Shown here: in pieces, positions 35,092 through 43,176 of the stretch
Numbering within the stretch: the first letter of the stretch is position 1
How the letters are laid out: every line of letters starts with the position of its first letter
Source of the DNA: Candidatus Kaistella beijingensis
Lineage (GTDB): Bacteria > Bacteroidota > Bacteroidia > Flavobacteriales > Weeksellaceae
Length of the DNA: 64,000 bases
NCBI RefSeq assembly: GCF_020084865.1
Contig: NZ_CP071953.1
Span: forward strand, 62,001-126,000
Direction: 5' to 3'
Notes under the pieces: model-generated
The model's input: only the letters and a program-made list of their open reading frames with translations
Told to the model about the DNA's origin: nothing
Databases searched by the model: none
Program-made: the position numbers and the translations under genes

Positions 35092-36090
35092 ATGAATTAC
35101 ATCGGCTCCAAGTATAAACTTTCAGATTTTATTTCAAATACAGTCACGAATGTTGTTGGCAATGATCTATCTGAAAAAATTTTCTGTGATTTATTCGCGG
35201 GAACGGGTATTGTAGGCAGAAATTTTAAGACAAAAGTTAAAAAAATAATTAGTAACGATTTAGAATATTATAGTTATGTCCTAAATAGGAATTATATTGA
35301 AAACCATGAACCTTTAGATTATTTTTCTTTTATTGAGGAGTTAAATTCTTTAAAAGGAATTGAAGGTTTTATTTTCGAAGAATATTCAGAAAACGGGAAA
35401 TCTGAAAGACAATATTTTTCCGAAAATAATGGAAAAAAAATAGATGCAATAAGACAGAAAATACAGAATTGGAAAAAAGATAATTATATTAACGAAGATT
35501 TATATTTCTTTTTATTAGCATCTCTTTTAGAAAGTGCGGATAAAGTTGCTAACACTGCCTCCGTTTATGGTGCATTTTTGAAGCATCTCAAAAAAACAGC
35601 TCAAAAAGAAATGATTTTGGAGCCTGCATTTTTTTCTATAAATGATAATTCACATTCGGTTTTTAATGAAGATAGTAATCAATTAATAAAGAGTATTAGT
35701 GGAGATATTCTTTATCTTGATCCACCTTATAACGCTAGAGAATATGGGGCTAATTATCATTTACTAAATACCATTGCAAAATATGATGATTTTATGCCAA
35801 AAGGTAAAACAGGATTAAGGGAGTATAAAAGATCTTTATATTGTAAAAGGGGTGAAGTTGTAAATTCTTTTGAAGAGCTTATTAAAAATGCCAATTTCAA
35901 ATATATCTTCCTTAGTTATAATAATGAAGGTTTAATGGCTTCTGAAACTATAAAAAATATTCTCTCTAAATATGGCAGATATGATTTAGCTACCACAGAT
36001 TACCAAAGGTTTAGAGCGGATAAAAAAGAAAATAGAAATCACAAAGCTAATTCAACTGTAGAATTCCTACATATTCTCGAAAAATTTTGA
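35092..36090 (+). CDS. DNA adenine methyltransferase, D12/Dam class
   Basis: 332 residues. It begins MNYIGSKYKL, the usual N-terminus of alpha-class N6-adenine methyltransferases. The AdoMet loop is FCDLFAGTGIVGRNF (31-45), and the catalytic DPPYN is at 210-214. It should protect the site of the neighbouring HNH restriction enzyme. The stop TGA overlaps the ATG of the following housekeeping lipoprotein gene by one base. Strong A/T codon bias supports a foreign origin. Confidence 0.9.
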   Translation: MNYIGSKYKLSDFISNTVTNVVGNDLSEKIFCDLFAGTGIVGRNFKTKVKKIISNDLEYYSYVLNRNYIENHEPLDYFSFIEELNSLKGIEGFIFEEYSENGKSERQYFSENNGKKIDAIRQKIQNWKKDNYINEDLYFFLLASLLESADKVANTASVYGAFLKHLKKTAQKEMILEPAFFSINDNSHSVFNEDSNQLIKSISGDILYLDPPYNAREYGANYHLLNTIAKYDDFMPKGKTGLREYKRSLYCKRGEVVNSFEELIKNANFKYIFLSYNNEGLMASETIKNILSKYGRYDLATTDYQRFRADKKENRNHKANSTVEFLHILEKF

Positions 36091-36791
36091 TGAAAAACTT
36101 CCTTTATTTTCTTTTTTTACTCACAATTTTCTCCTGCTCCAAAATCTCCCCAAAAGGAAAAATAGAAAGCAAGGATTTCCCTGTGGAAGATTTCACCAAC
36201 ATTAATTTAGAAGGCAAATTTCGTGTATTCTACGTAAATGGCGAGAAAAGTTTTGTGAATGTGGAAACCTACCCAAATATTCTTAACAATTTAAAAATCA
36301 AGGTTAAAGACAAAACTTTAAACATCATAGAAAGTCGAGAAACTCAAGGTGTGGATTTCTACAACGTCACCATTTACTCCAAATACAACCTTGAAAAAAT
36401 TTCAATTTCCGATTCGGTAGAAATGAACATTTCCAGTGAAATAAAAACCGACAATTTCAAATTAAATTTAAAAAATAATGCTAAATTTATAGGGTCGGTA
36501 AACTCGAGAAAAGCAGAAGTGGAAATGCTGAATACAAGCCGCGCCAATTTTACGGGAAAAACCAAAGTTGCTTTTATCAAAATTGCTGACACCGCCAATT
36601 TAATCGCACCTTACTGGATCATTGAAAACCTTAACATAGATTCTAAAAATGCAAACTATGCAGAGGTAAACGTACAAGATTCTTTGAAAGGAAATATTAA
36701 AAACACAGCGAAATTTGTGTATTACAACGATCCGATTCGTGCCTTTAAAATTGATAAAACAGCGAACGTACAGAATAAAGAACTTCAATAG
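36090..36791 (+). CDS. Head GIN domain (DUF2807) lipoprotein
   Basis: 233 residues. The lipobox LLTIFSC (Cys16) marks a lipoprotein. The rest is repetitive beta structure (VEDFTNINLEGKFRVFYVNG ... LNTSRANFTGKTKVAFIKIA), the DUF2807 auto-transporter-like adhesin/GIN fold. The ATG shares its A with the stop of the island methyltransferase. By neighbourhood it belongs with the glycosyltransferase upstream of the island and the sugar mutase downstream. The role is unknown. Confidence 0.85.
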   Translation: MKNFLYFLFLLTIFSCSKISPKGKIESKDFPVEDFTNINLEGKFRVFYVNGEKSFVNVETYPNILNNLKIKVKDKTLNIIESRETQGVDFYNVTIYSKYNLEKISISDSVEMNISSEIKTDNFKLNLKNNAKFIGSVNSRKAEVEMLNTSRANFTGKTKVAFIKIADTANLIAPYWIIENLNIDSKNANYAEVNVQDSLKGNIKNTAKFVYYNDPIRAFKIDKTANVQNKELQ

Positions 36792-36895
36792 TTTGAAGTG
36801 GTTTGAAAGTTTGACATTGCTTGATGATGCTCGAACCTTTTAAACTATTTCAAATCAACTCAAACAATATCAAATTCAATCAAACCAGATAACAA
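36792..36895. repeat. Low-complexity inverted arms before the phospho-sugar mutase gene
   Basis: GTTTGAAGTGGTTTGAAAGT (36791-36810) and following text form one arm; TCAAATCAACTCAAACAATA (36850-36869) followed by CAATCAAACC forms the other, pointing to the next ATG. It is the same architecture as at 20922 and 27375 with a different motif. Confidence 0.45.
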
Positions 36896-38614
36896 ATGAG
36901 CACTTTAGAAAAAGCAAAACTTTGGCTTACAGACACTTTTGACGAAGAAACAAAAAAAACAATTCAACATTGGATTGATACAGAATCTGATGAACTGGAA
37001 GATTCTTTTTACCGTGAACTGGAATTCGGAACGGGCGGAATGCGCGGAATTATGGGAGTTGGAACGAACCGTCTCAACAAATACACTTTGGGACAGGCTA
37101 CTCAAGGTTTGGCGAATTATCTTCATCAACAGTTTCCGAATCAAGAGATTAAGGTTGCGATTGCCTATGACGTGCGAAACAACTCCAAAGAATTTGGAAA
37201 AATGTGTGCCGATGTTTTGACTGCAAACGGAATAAAGGTTTTGCTTTTCAAAAATCACAGACCGACTCCTGAACTTTCTTTCACTGTGAGAGACAAAAAA
37301 TGTAATGCGGGAATTGTACTCACCGCTTCCCACAATCCGCCTGAATATAACGGTTACAAGGTTTATTGGAATGATGGAGCGCAAATTGTTCCGCCACATG
37401 ATGATGCCATTATTAAAGAAGTGTATTCTGTAAAATTTGAAGATATTAAGTTTAATGGAAACGATGATTTGATTGAGTGGATTGGTGAAGAACAGGACGA
37501 AGTTTATATTGATGCCTGTATTGAAAATTCGCTTTATCAGAAAGACAAAATCGGTTATGATAATTTGAACATCGTTTTCACTTCGATTCACGGAACAACT
37601 TACACGACCGTTCCTCAAGCGTTGAGAAAAGCGGGTTTCAAGAAAATTGATTTGGTGAAGGAACAAATGATTCCAAGCGGAAATTTCCCAACCGTGGAAT
37701 CTCCGAATCCCGAAGAACCCGCAGCGTTGGAAATGGCGATTGATTTGGCAAGAATTACAAACGGCGACATCGTTATCGGAACCGATCCCGATGGAGACCG
37801 ATTGGGAATTGCCGTGAGAAATTTGGATGGCGAAATTCAACTCCTCAACGGAAACCAAACCAACACGATTTTGACGTACTACATTCTCGACCAATGGAAA
37901 AAACAGGGAAAAATCACAGGAAAGGAATTTATAGGCTCTACGATTGTGACCTCGGATGTTTTCTATGATATCGCTAAAAAGTTTGGCGTTGACTGCAAAG
38001 TGGGTTTAACAGGTTTCAAGTGGATTGGAAAAATGATTCGCGATAATGAAGGCAAAGAAAAATTTGTTTGCGGTGGTGAAGAATCTTTCGGATTTATGAC
38101 GGGTGATTTCGTGCGTGATAAAGATTCTTGCGGTTCCATTTTGTTAGCTTGTGAAATTGCAGCGTGGTGTAAAGCCAATGGAAGTTCGATGTTCCAATAT
38201 ATGATCGACATTTACAAAGATTTGGGAATGTATTATGAAGGATTGATCAACGTCGTGAGAAAAGGTAGAACAGGTGCGGAAGAAATTCAGCAGATGATGA
38301 AAGATTTCCGCGAAAATCCGCCGAAAGAAATTGCAGGCTCAAAAGTGGTTGAGTTGAAAGATTTCCAAGAACAAACTTCTTTAAACGTTCCTGAAAACAA
38401 AAAATCAGTAATGGATGAAATTCCAAAATCCAACGTTTTGATTTATTACACGGAAGATGGAACAAAAGTTTGCGTTCGCCCAAGTGGAACGGAGCCTAAA
38501 ATAAAATTCTACGTTTCTGTAAAAGACCAAATTGCTTCAGAGCAAGATTTTAAAGACAAAGTGATTTCTCTGGGAGCAAAAATTGACAAGGTGAAAACGG
38601 ATTTGAATCTTTAG
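36896..38614 (+). CDS. pgm: Phospho-sugar mutase (phosphoglucomutase/phosphomannomutase)
   Basis: 572 residues, alpha-D-phosphohexomutase superfamily. The phosphoserine loop is TASHNPPEYNGYKVYW, the metal loop is GTDPDGDRLGIAV, the sugar loop is GGEESFGFM, and the phosphate-binding loop near the C-terminus is RPSGTEPKIKFYVS. It interconverts hexose 1- and 6-phosphates and could supply glucose-1-phosphate for the glg pathway as well as surface sugars. Length and loops fit the PgcA-like group. Confidence 0.93.
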   Translation: MSTLEKAKLWLTDTFDEETKKTIQHWIDTESDELEDSFYRELEFGTGGMRGIMGVGTNRLNKYTLGQATQGLANYLHQQFPNQEIKVAIAYDVRNNSKEFGKMCADVLTANGIKVLLFKNHRPTPELSFTVRDKKCNAGIVLTASHNPPEYNGYKVYWNDGAQIVPPHDDAIIKEVYSVKFEDIKFNGNDDLIEWIGEEQDEVYIDACIENSLYQKDKIGYDNLNIVFTSIHGTTYTTVPQALRKAGFKKIDLVKEQMIPSGNFPTVESPNPEEPAALEMAIDLARITNGDIVIGTDPDGDRLGIAVRNLDGEIQLLNGNQTNTILTYYILDQWKKQGKITGKEFIGSTIVTSDVFYDIAKKFGVDCKVGLTGFKWIGKMIRDNEGKEKFVCGGEESFGFMTGDFVRDKDSCGSILLACEIAAWCKANGSSMFQYMIDIYKDLGMYYEGLINVVRKGRTGAEEIQQMMKDFRENPPKEIAGSKVVELKDFQEQTSLNVPENKKSVMDEIPKSNVLIYYTEDGTKVCVRPSGTEPKIKFYVSVKDQIASEQDFKDKVISLGAKIDKVKTDLNL

Positions 38615-38640
38615 AAATTCCAATTATTCTAAAATATTTA

Positions 38641-38683
38641 TTCGTGCATTCGTGGCAAGTTTTTCCCGCCAAGAATGCACGAA
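38641..38683. terminator. Terminator-like palindrome after pgm, dispersed repeat type
   Basis: TTCGTGCATTC (38641-38651) pairs with GAATGCACGAA (38673-38683), with an inner TGGC/GCCA stem. The phrase ATTCGTGCATTCGTGGCAA recurs in intergenic DNA of flavobacteria, so it may be a mobile terminator-like repeat. Confidence 0.6.
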
Positions 38684-38733
38684 TTTTATTTATTTCCTAT
38701 AATTTTTCAGAATAGAAAACCATTTAATTTCAT

Positions 38734-38741
38734 TAAATTTG
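38734..38741 (+). promoter_or_regulatory. -7 box TAAATTTG upstream of the aminotransferase gene
   Basis: Perfect TAnnTTTG, 25 bases before the GTG start. The -33 element is not clear. Confidence 0.4.
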
Positions 38742-38766
38742 CCTTTAACGTAAATAAAAAGTAAAC

Positions 38767-40020
38767 GTGAAAATATCCAAACTCGCCCAAAATTTAATTG
38801 GTTCAGAAATCATCAAAATCGGCAATCAAGTCAATGATTTAAAGGCTCAAGGTGCTGAAATTGCTAATCTTACGATTGGTGATTTAAACTCCAATATCTA
38901 TCCGATTCCTGCCGAACTCAAAGAGGAAATTCAAAAAGCCTATCAAAATAATCTAACGAATTATCCGCCTGCAAACGGACTTTTATCCTTACGAAAATCA
39001 GTTTCCAAAGACTTAAAAAATCGTTGGAATCTCGAATATTCTGCCGAAGAAATTTTAATTGCAGGTGGCTCTAGACCGCTGATTTATGCCACTTTCAAAA
39101 CTATTGTGGACGATGGGGACAAGGTAGTTTATCCGATTCCGTCTTGGAATAATAATCATTATGCATACTTAACCAACGCCGAAAAAATTGAAGTAGAAAC
39201 TTCGCGTTCCAACAATTTTCTACCAACAGCTGAAGATTTAAAACCTCATTTGGAAGGTGCGGTTTTGTTGGCGCTTTGTTCTCCGTTGAACCCAACTGGG
39301 ACGATGTTTACAAAAGAACAACTTACCGAAGTTTGTAAATTGGTTTTAGAAGAAAACAAAAAACGTGGCGAAAATGAGAAACCTCTTTATTTGATGTACG
39401 ACCAAATTTATGCGATGCTTACTTTCGATGAAGAACATTTCAACCCGGTTTCTCTTTTTCCTGAACTGAAAGACTATGTGATTTTTGTTGACGGTACTTC
39501 AAAATGTTTTGCAGCAACAGGAGTTAGAGTTGGTTGGAGTTTTGGTCCACGAGAAATTATCGATAAAATGAAATCGCTTTTAACTCACGTGGGAGCATGG
39601 GCGCCAAAACCTGAACAGGAAGCCGTTTCCGTATATTTGGAGCAAACCGAGAATGTGGATTCTTTTGTGAATGAATTTAAAAATAAAATTTATGACAGCC
39701 TTGAAACTTTACACGAAGGAATTCAGGATATGAAATCGAGAGGTTTCGCCGTGGAAAGCATCAAACCAATGGGAGCGCTTTATCTCACGGTAGAACTCGA
39801 TTATTTGGGTAAGTCAAAACCTGATGGAACACATATCAAAGATTCTTCCGATTTGGTTTATTATTTAATTGAAGAAGCGGGAGTTGCTCTTGTTCCTTTT
39901 TCGGCATTTGGAAATTCCCGAAATATGCCTTGGTTCAGAGCTTCTGCAGGTGGATTGTCTTTAGAGGAAATCAAAAAAATGTTGCCAAGACTGGAAAAAG
40001 CTTTGGAAAAGTTAAAATAA
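38767..40020 (+). CDS. Pyridoxal-phosphate-dependent aminotransferase, class I/II
   Basis: 417 residues from a GTG start (MKISKLAQNLIGSEIIKIGN). Fold-type I features: NYPPANGLLSLRKSVSKDL, CSPLNPTGTMF, MYDQIYAML and the Schiff-base lysine in DGTSKCFAATGVRVGW, ending FRASAGG with the carboxylate-binding Arg. The amino-acid substrate cannot be told; aspartate aminotransferase-like enzymes are the closest pattern. Confidence 0.92.
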   Translation: MKISKLAQNLIGSEIIKIGNQVNDLKAQGAEIANLTIGDLNSNIYPIPAELKEEIQKAYQNNLTNYPPANGLLSLRKSVSKDLKNRWNLEYSAEEILIAGGSRPLIYATFKTIVDDGDKVVYPIPSWNNNHYAYLTNAEKIEVETSRSNNFLPTAEDLKPHLEGAVLLALCSPLNPTGTMFTKEQLTEVCKLVLEENKKRGENEKPLYLMYDQIYAMLTFDEEHFNPVSLFPELKDYVIFVDGTSKCFAATGVRVGWSFGPREIIDKMKSLLTHVGAWAPKPEQEAVSVYLEQTENVDSFVNEFKNKIYDSLETLHEGIQDMKSRGFAVESIKPMGALYLTVELDYLGKSKPDGTHIKDSSDLVYYLIEEAGVALVPFSAFGNSRNMPWFRASAGGLSLEEIKKMLPRLEKALEKLK

Positions 40021-40055
40021 AGTGAAAAAATTCGTTTTTGCGTTGGAAAAAATTC

Positions 40056-40063
40056 TATATTTG
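40056..40063 (+). promoter_or_regulatory. -7 box TATATTTG upstream of the Xre-RES module
   Basis: Perfect TAnnTTTG box, 19 bases before the antitoxin start. A TTTTTG lies 15 bases upstream of it, shorter than usual. Confidence 0.45.
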
Positions 40064-40081
40064 TGGTAGAAAGCAATTGAG

Positions 40082-40558
40082 ATGAAATCAAAACAACCAA
40101 AAACCTGGAAACAATCTGAAAAAACGGCGGGGGTTTCAGAACCTGCGGTTGCTTACGGAAGAACATATTACACGCATTTTATTCCGCAGAATGATTTTGC
40201 TTTAGTGAAGAAGGCAAAAGAAGGTATTGATACTAATGTTTTCTACACATTTGCAGAATCCATCAAAATGCCTGAAAAATTTTTGGCGGCAGTAATCAAT
40301 CTTTCCCCAAGAACCATCAGTAATTACCGTGACCAAAATAAATCGTTGGAAGCCAATTACAGTGAGCATCTCCTAAAGTTAATTTCGCTTTTCGAATTAG
40401 GAAAGGAATATTTGGGAAATATTGATGAGTTTAATGATTGGCTGCAAAAACCGATGTGGGGTTTGGATGAGAAACCTATTGATTTTCTGAATACTTCGGG
40501 TGGTGTTGATTTGATTATCGACCGCCTTGAAAGAATGGCACAAGGTTATCCTTTATAA
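40082..40558 (+). CDS. Xre/MbcA/ParS-type antitoxin
   Basis: 158 residues. The N-terminal half holds an HTH-like core (ESIKMPEKFLAAVINLSPRT). The C-terminal part, LFELGKEYLGNIDEFNDWLQ, WGLDEKPIDFLNTSGGVDLI and DRLERMAQGYPL, is the DUF2384 (MbcA/ParS) toxin-binding domain. It blocks the RES toxin encoded 8 bases downstream and probably represses the operon. Confidence 0.9.
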   Translation: MKSKQPKTWKQSEKTAGVSEPAVAYGRTYYTHFIPQNDFALVKKAKEGIDTNVFYTFAESIKMPEKFLAAVINLSPRTISNYRDQNKSLEANYSEHLLKLISLFELGKEYLGNIDEFNDWLQKPMWGLDEKPIDFLNTSGGVDLIIDRLERMAQGYPL

Positions 40559-40566
40559 TTTTTGCA

Positions 40567-41034
40567 ATGCTTGCTTTTAGGATTGCACATTATAAATATG
40601 CTCATTCGCTTTCAGTGAGTGGATTTGAAGGAAGGTGGAACAGCAAGGGAAAATTGGTTCTTTATGCTTCTGAAAATATTGCAACTTCACTTTTAGAAAA
40701 TATTATTTATCGAACAGGAACCGGATTCAATAATGATTACAAAATAATGGTCATCTATCATCCTGAAGAGCATATTGAGCAAATTATCACCTCAAATCTA
40801 CCGAAAGATTGGCGAAGTATGGAAAGCTATGATCAACTGCAAAAAATTGGAGATTCTTGGTATGACGAACAGCGGAGTCTTTGCTTGAAAGTTCCTTCTT
40901 CGATCTTGCCCGATAATTACAATGTTATTTTCAATACTACTCATCCCGAATTTAAAAATGTGAAGCTGATTGATGTTTTAGATTATGAACCCGATGAACG
41001 ACTTGAAAAATTGCTAAAAAAATACAAAAAATGA
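40567..41034 (+). CDS. RES-domain toxin, NAD+ phosphorylase type
   Basis: 155 residues. The RES signature residues are visible: Arg5 in [25 protein letters not shown] (Arg and Glu of the active site) and a distal Ser/Asn region. Characterised relatives (MbcT, ParT, Res) deplete NAD+. Its stop codon overlaps the kdsB start by four bases (ATGA), tying a toxin to an essential LPS gene. Confidence 0.9.
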   Translation: MLAFRIAHYKYAHSLSVSGFEGRWNSKGKLVLYASENIATSLLENIIYRTGTGFNNDYKIMVIYHPEEHIEQIITSNLPKDWRSMESYDQLQKIGDSWYDEQRSLCLKVPSSILPDNYNVIFNTTHPEFKNVKLIDVLDYEPDERLEKLLKKYKK

Positions 41035-41762
41035 GAGTAATCGCCGTCATTCCCGGTCGTTATGAAGCTTCGAGGTTTCCTGGGAAACTGATGCAGATTT
41101 TGGGTGAGAAAACAGTGATCGCAACTACGTACCAAAATGTGGTGGAAACCGAATTGTTTGATGAAGTTTTCGTGGCAACAGATTCCGAAATTATTTTTGA
41201 TGAGATCAAGAAAATTGGTGGAAATGCTGTGATGACGGGAACTCACGAAACAGGAAGCGACCGAATTGCTGAAGCCGTTCAAAATATCGATTGCGATATC
41301 GTTATCAATGTTCAAGGTGATGAACCTTTTTTGAAAAAGGAACCATTAAAGCAATTGATTTCTGTTTTTAACGACGATATTCATGAAGAAATTTCTTTAG
41401 CATCTTTAAAAATTAAATTAAAAGAAAAAGAAGAAGTTGAAAATCCAAACAACGTAAAAGTAATTACTGATAATGATGGTTTCGCGCTTTATTTCAGCCG
41501 TTCGGTAATTCCTTATCCACGAGAAACTTCGGTGGAGGCAGAATATTTTAAACATATCGGCGTTTATGCTTTTAGAAAGAACGCTTTGCTGAAATTTGCA
41601 CAACTTCCACAAAAACCATTAGAAATTGCAGAAAAAATTGAATGCATCCGTTATTTGGAATACGGCATGAAAATCAAAATGATTGAAACCGATTTTGTTG
41701 GTGTAGGAATCGATGTTCCCGACGATTTGGAGAAAGCAAGAGCGATTTTAAAGAACTCTTGA
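41031..41762 (+). CDS. kdsB: 3-deoxy-manno-octulosonate cytidylyltransferase (CMP-Kdo synthetase)
   Basis: 243 residues. It activates Kdo with CTP for lipopolysaccharide inner-core synthesis. Motifs: [20 protein letters not shown] (8-27, nucleotide site), [28 protein letters not shown] and [11 protein letters not shown]. Length is typical. The start ATG overlaps the RES toxin stop, so it may be translated from the toxin-antitoxin transcript. Confidence 0.95.
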   Translation: MRVIAVIPGRYEASRFPGKLMQILGEKTVIATTYQNVVETELFDEVFVATDSEIIFDEIKKIGGNAVMTGTHETGSDRIAEAVQNIDCDIVINVQGDEPFLKKEPLKQLISVFNDDIHEEISLASLKIKLKEKEEVENPNNVKVITDNDGFALYFSRSVIPYPRETSVEAEYFKHIGVYAFRKNALLKFAQLPQKPLEIAEKIECIRYLEYGMKIKMIETDFVGVGIDVPDDLEKARAILKNS

Positions 41763-41830
41763 TTCGATTTTTTAGAGTCACGAAATTCCGTAAAATGAGC
41801 GAAGTGATATCCAATTTATTTCAAAAAGTA

Positions 41831-41838
41831 TATATTTG
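41831..41838 (+). promoter_or_regulatory. -7 box TATATTTG upstream of the LolA-like gene
   Basis: Perfect -7 consensus, 22 bases before the start codon at 41861. No clear -33 element. Confidence 0.4.
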
Positions 41839-41860
41839 ACGATTAAACAGAAAAGATTTA

Positions 41861-42523
41861 ATGAAGAAATTATTTTTAGCGTTTGCGGTTATTTTTAGTG
41901 TAATCATCAACGCTCAAACTGCAAAAGAAATTATCGACAAAAACATAGAATTATCGGGCGGTTTAACGAATTGGAAACTTTTGAATTCCGTTGTTTTATA
42001 TGGGAAAGTAACTTTGGGAGTGAACGACGAATATCCCATAAAAATTTTCCAACAACGACCAAATTTAACCAAAACCGTGATTACCATCAATAAAAAAGAA
42101 ACCGCAATTGAAGGTTTCGACGGGAAAAAAGGTTACGCGATGAATTATGCGACAAACAAAGTGCAGGAATACCCAAATTATGTGGCGGAAAGTTTTGATA
42201 ACGACTTCATAGATTGGGAAAGCAAAGGTTTTGAGGCAAAATATTTAGGAAAAGAGAAAATTGGCGAAATTTACTGTCATAAAGTGGAACTGACTAAAAA
42301 TGTCAACAAAACGCTTTATTATTTCGATACCAAAACTTATATGCTTTTGAAGGAAATCAAGAAAGACGAAACTTTGGTTTACGCTGATTATAAGCAGGTT
42401 GGCTCACTTTTAATGCCGTATCGAATTGAGTCATCTTCGCCAAAAAGAGACAGCGATTACGTGATGATCATCAATAAAATTGAAACCAACAAAGTTTTTC
42501 CGGCTAATACATTTAAGTTTTAA
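41861..42523 (+). CDS. Outer membrane lipoprotein-sorting (LolA-like) protein
   Basis: 220 residues with a signal peptide (MKKLFLAFAVIFSVIINAQ). The mature part is beta-rich (VVLYGKVTLGVNDEYPIKIF ... KVELTKNVNKTLYYFDTKTY), in the LolA/LolB-like half-barrel fold annotated as lipoprotein-sorting protein. The true lolA is at 44699-45346, so this paralogue probably serves another lipid or lipoprotein transfer. The peroxidase gene follows after 11 bases. Confidence 0.82.
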   Translation: MKKLFLAFAVIFSVIINAQTAKEIIDKNIELSGGLTNWKLLNSVVLYGKVTLGVNDEYPIKIFQQRPNLTKTVITINKKETAIEGFDGKKGYAMNYATNKVQEYPNYVAESFDNDFIDWESKGFEAKYLGKEKIGEIYCHKVELTKNVNKTLYYFDTKTYMLLKEIKKDETLVYADYKQVGSLLMPYRIESSSPKRDSDYVMIINKIETNKVFPANTFKF

Positions 42524-42534
42524 AAATTTTAAGA

Positions 42535-43104
42535 ATGAAAAAAATATTCATCATGCTTTTGTCAGTCGGCGCTTTTCTACAAAGTTGCACGCAACAGAAA
42601 AAGGAAATCTCACAAGATAAAACCCAACAAATGAAAACAATTTACGATTATAAGGTTGAAAGTCTCGACGGTAAGGAAATTAACTTTGCAGATTTTAAGG
42701 GCAAAAAAATTCTCATCGTGAACACCGCTTCAGAATGTGGGTTTACGCCGCAATATGCTGATTTGGAAACCCTTTCTAAGGATTACAAAGACAAATTAGT
42801 GGTTGTAGGTTTTCCCGCAAACAATTTTGGTGGGCAAGAACCTGGAAGCAATGCTGAAATTGGGGCGTTCTGTCAAAAAAATTATGGCGTCACTTTTCCG
42901 ATGGCTGCAAAAGTTTCTGTGAAAGGTGACGATACTGCACCAATTTTTAAATATTTAACAGAAAAGGATTTAAACGGCGTGAAAAACACCACCATTCTTT
43001 GGAATTTTACCAAGTTTCTTTTGGACGAAAACGGTAAATTAATCGAAACTTTTATCAGTACCACAAAACCAACAAGCGAATCTATTACAAAATATTTGAA
43101 GTAA
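42535..43104 (+). CDS. Glutathione peroxidase family lipoprotein
   Basis: 189 residues. The lipobox FLQSC (Cys18) points to a membrane-bound periplasmic form. The peroxidatic site is Cys68 in VNTASECGFTPQY; Gln in PANNFGGQEPG and Trp in ILWNFTKFL complete the catalytic set. Bacterial members usually use thioredoxin. It probably removes hydroperoxides at the envelope. Likely cotranscribed with the LolA-like gene. Confidence 0.92.
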   Translation: MKKIFIMLLSVGAFLQSCTQQKKEISQDKTQQMKTIYDYKVESLDGKEINFADFKGKKILIVNTASECGFTPQYADLETLSKDYKDKLVVVGFPANNFGGQEPGSNAEIGAFCQKNYGVTFPMAAKVSVKGDDTAPIFKYLTEKDLNGVKNTTILWNFTKFLLDENGKLIETFISTTKPTSESITKYLK

Positions 43105-43121
43105 AATTCAGGAAAATAATT

Positions 43122-43158
43122 AAAAAAGTCTGCCGAAAAATTTTCAGCAGACTTTTTT
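43122..43158. terminator. Bidirectional terminator between the peroxidase and LptF/G genes
   Basis: AAAAAGTCTGC (43123-43133) pairs with GCAGACTTTTTT (43147-43158); T runs on both strands serve the convergent genes. Confidence 0.8.
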
Positions 43159-43176
43159 CATTTTGTAGATTTTCGA

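Noticed and set aside
32243-36090. Type I or type III restriction system
   Set aside because: No HsdS/HsdR or Res helicase gene; gene sizes and motifs fit type II.
36905-37894. Long open frame (329 codons) on the minus strand opposite the phospho-sugar mutase
   Set aside because: Antisense shadow of a well-conserved gene; composition dominated by Ile, Asn, Phe and Arg with no domain or plausible start.
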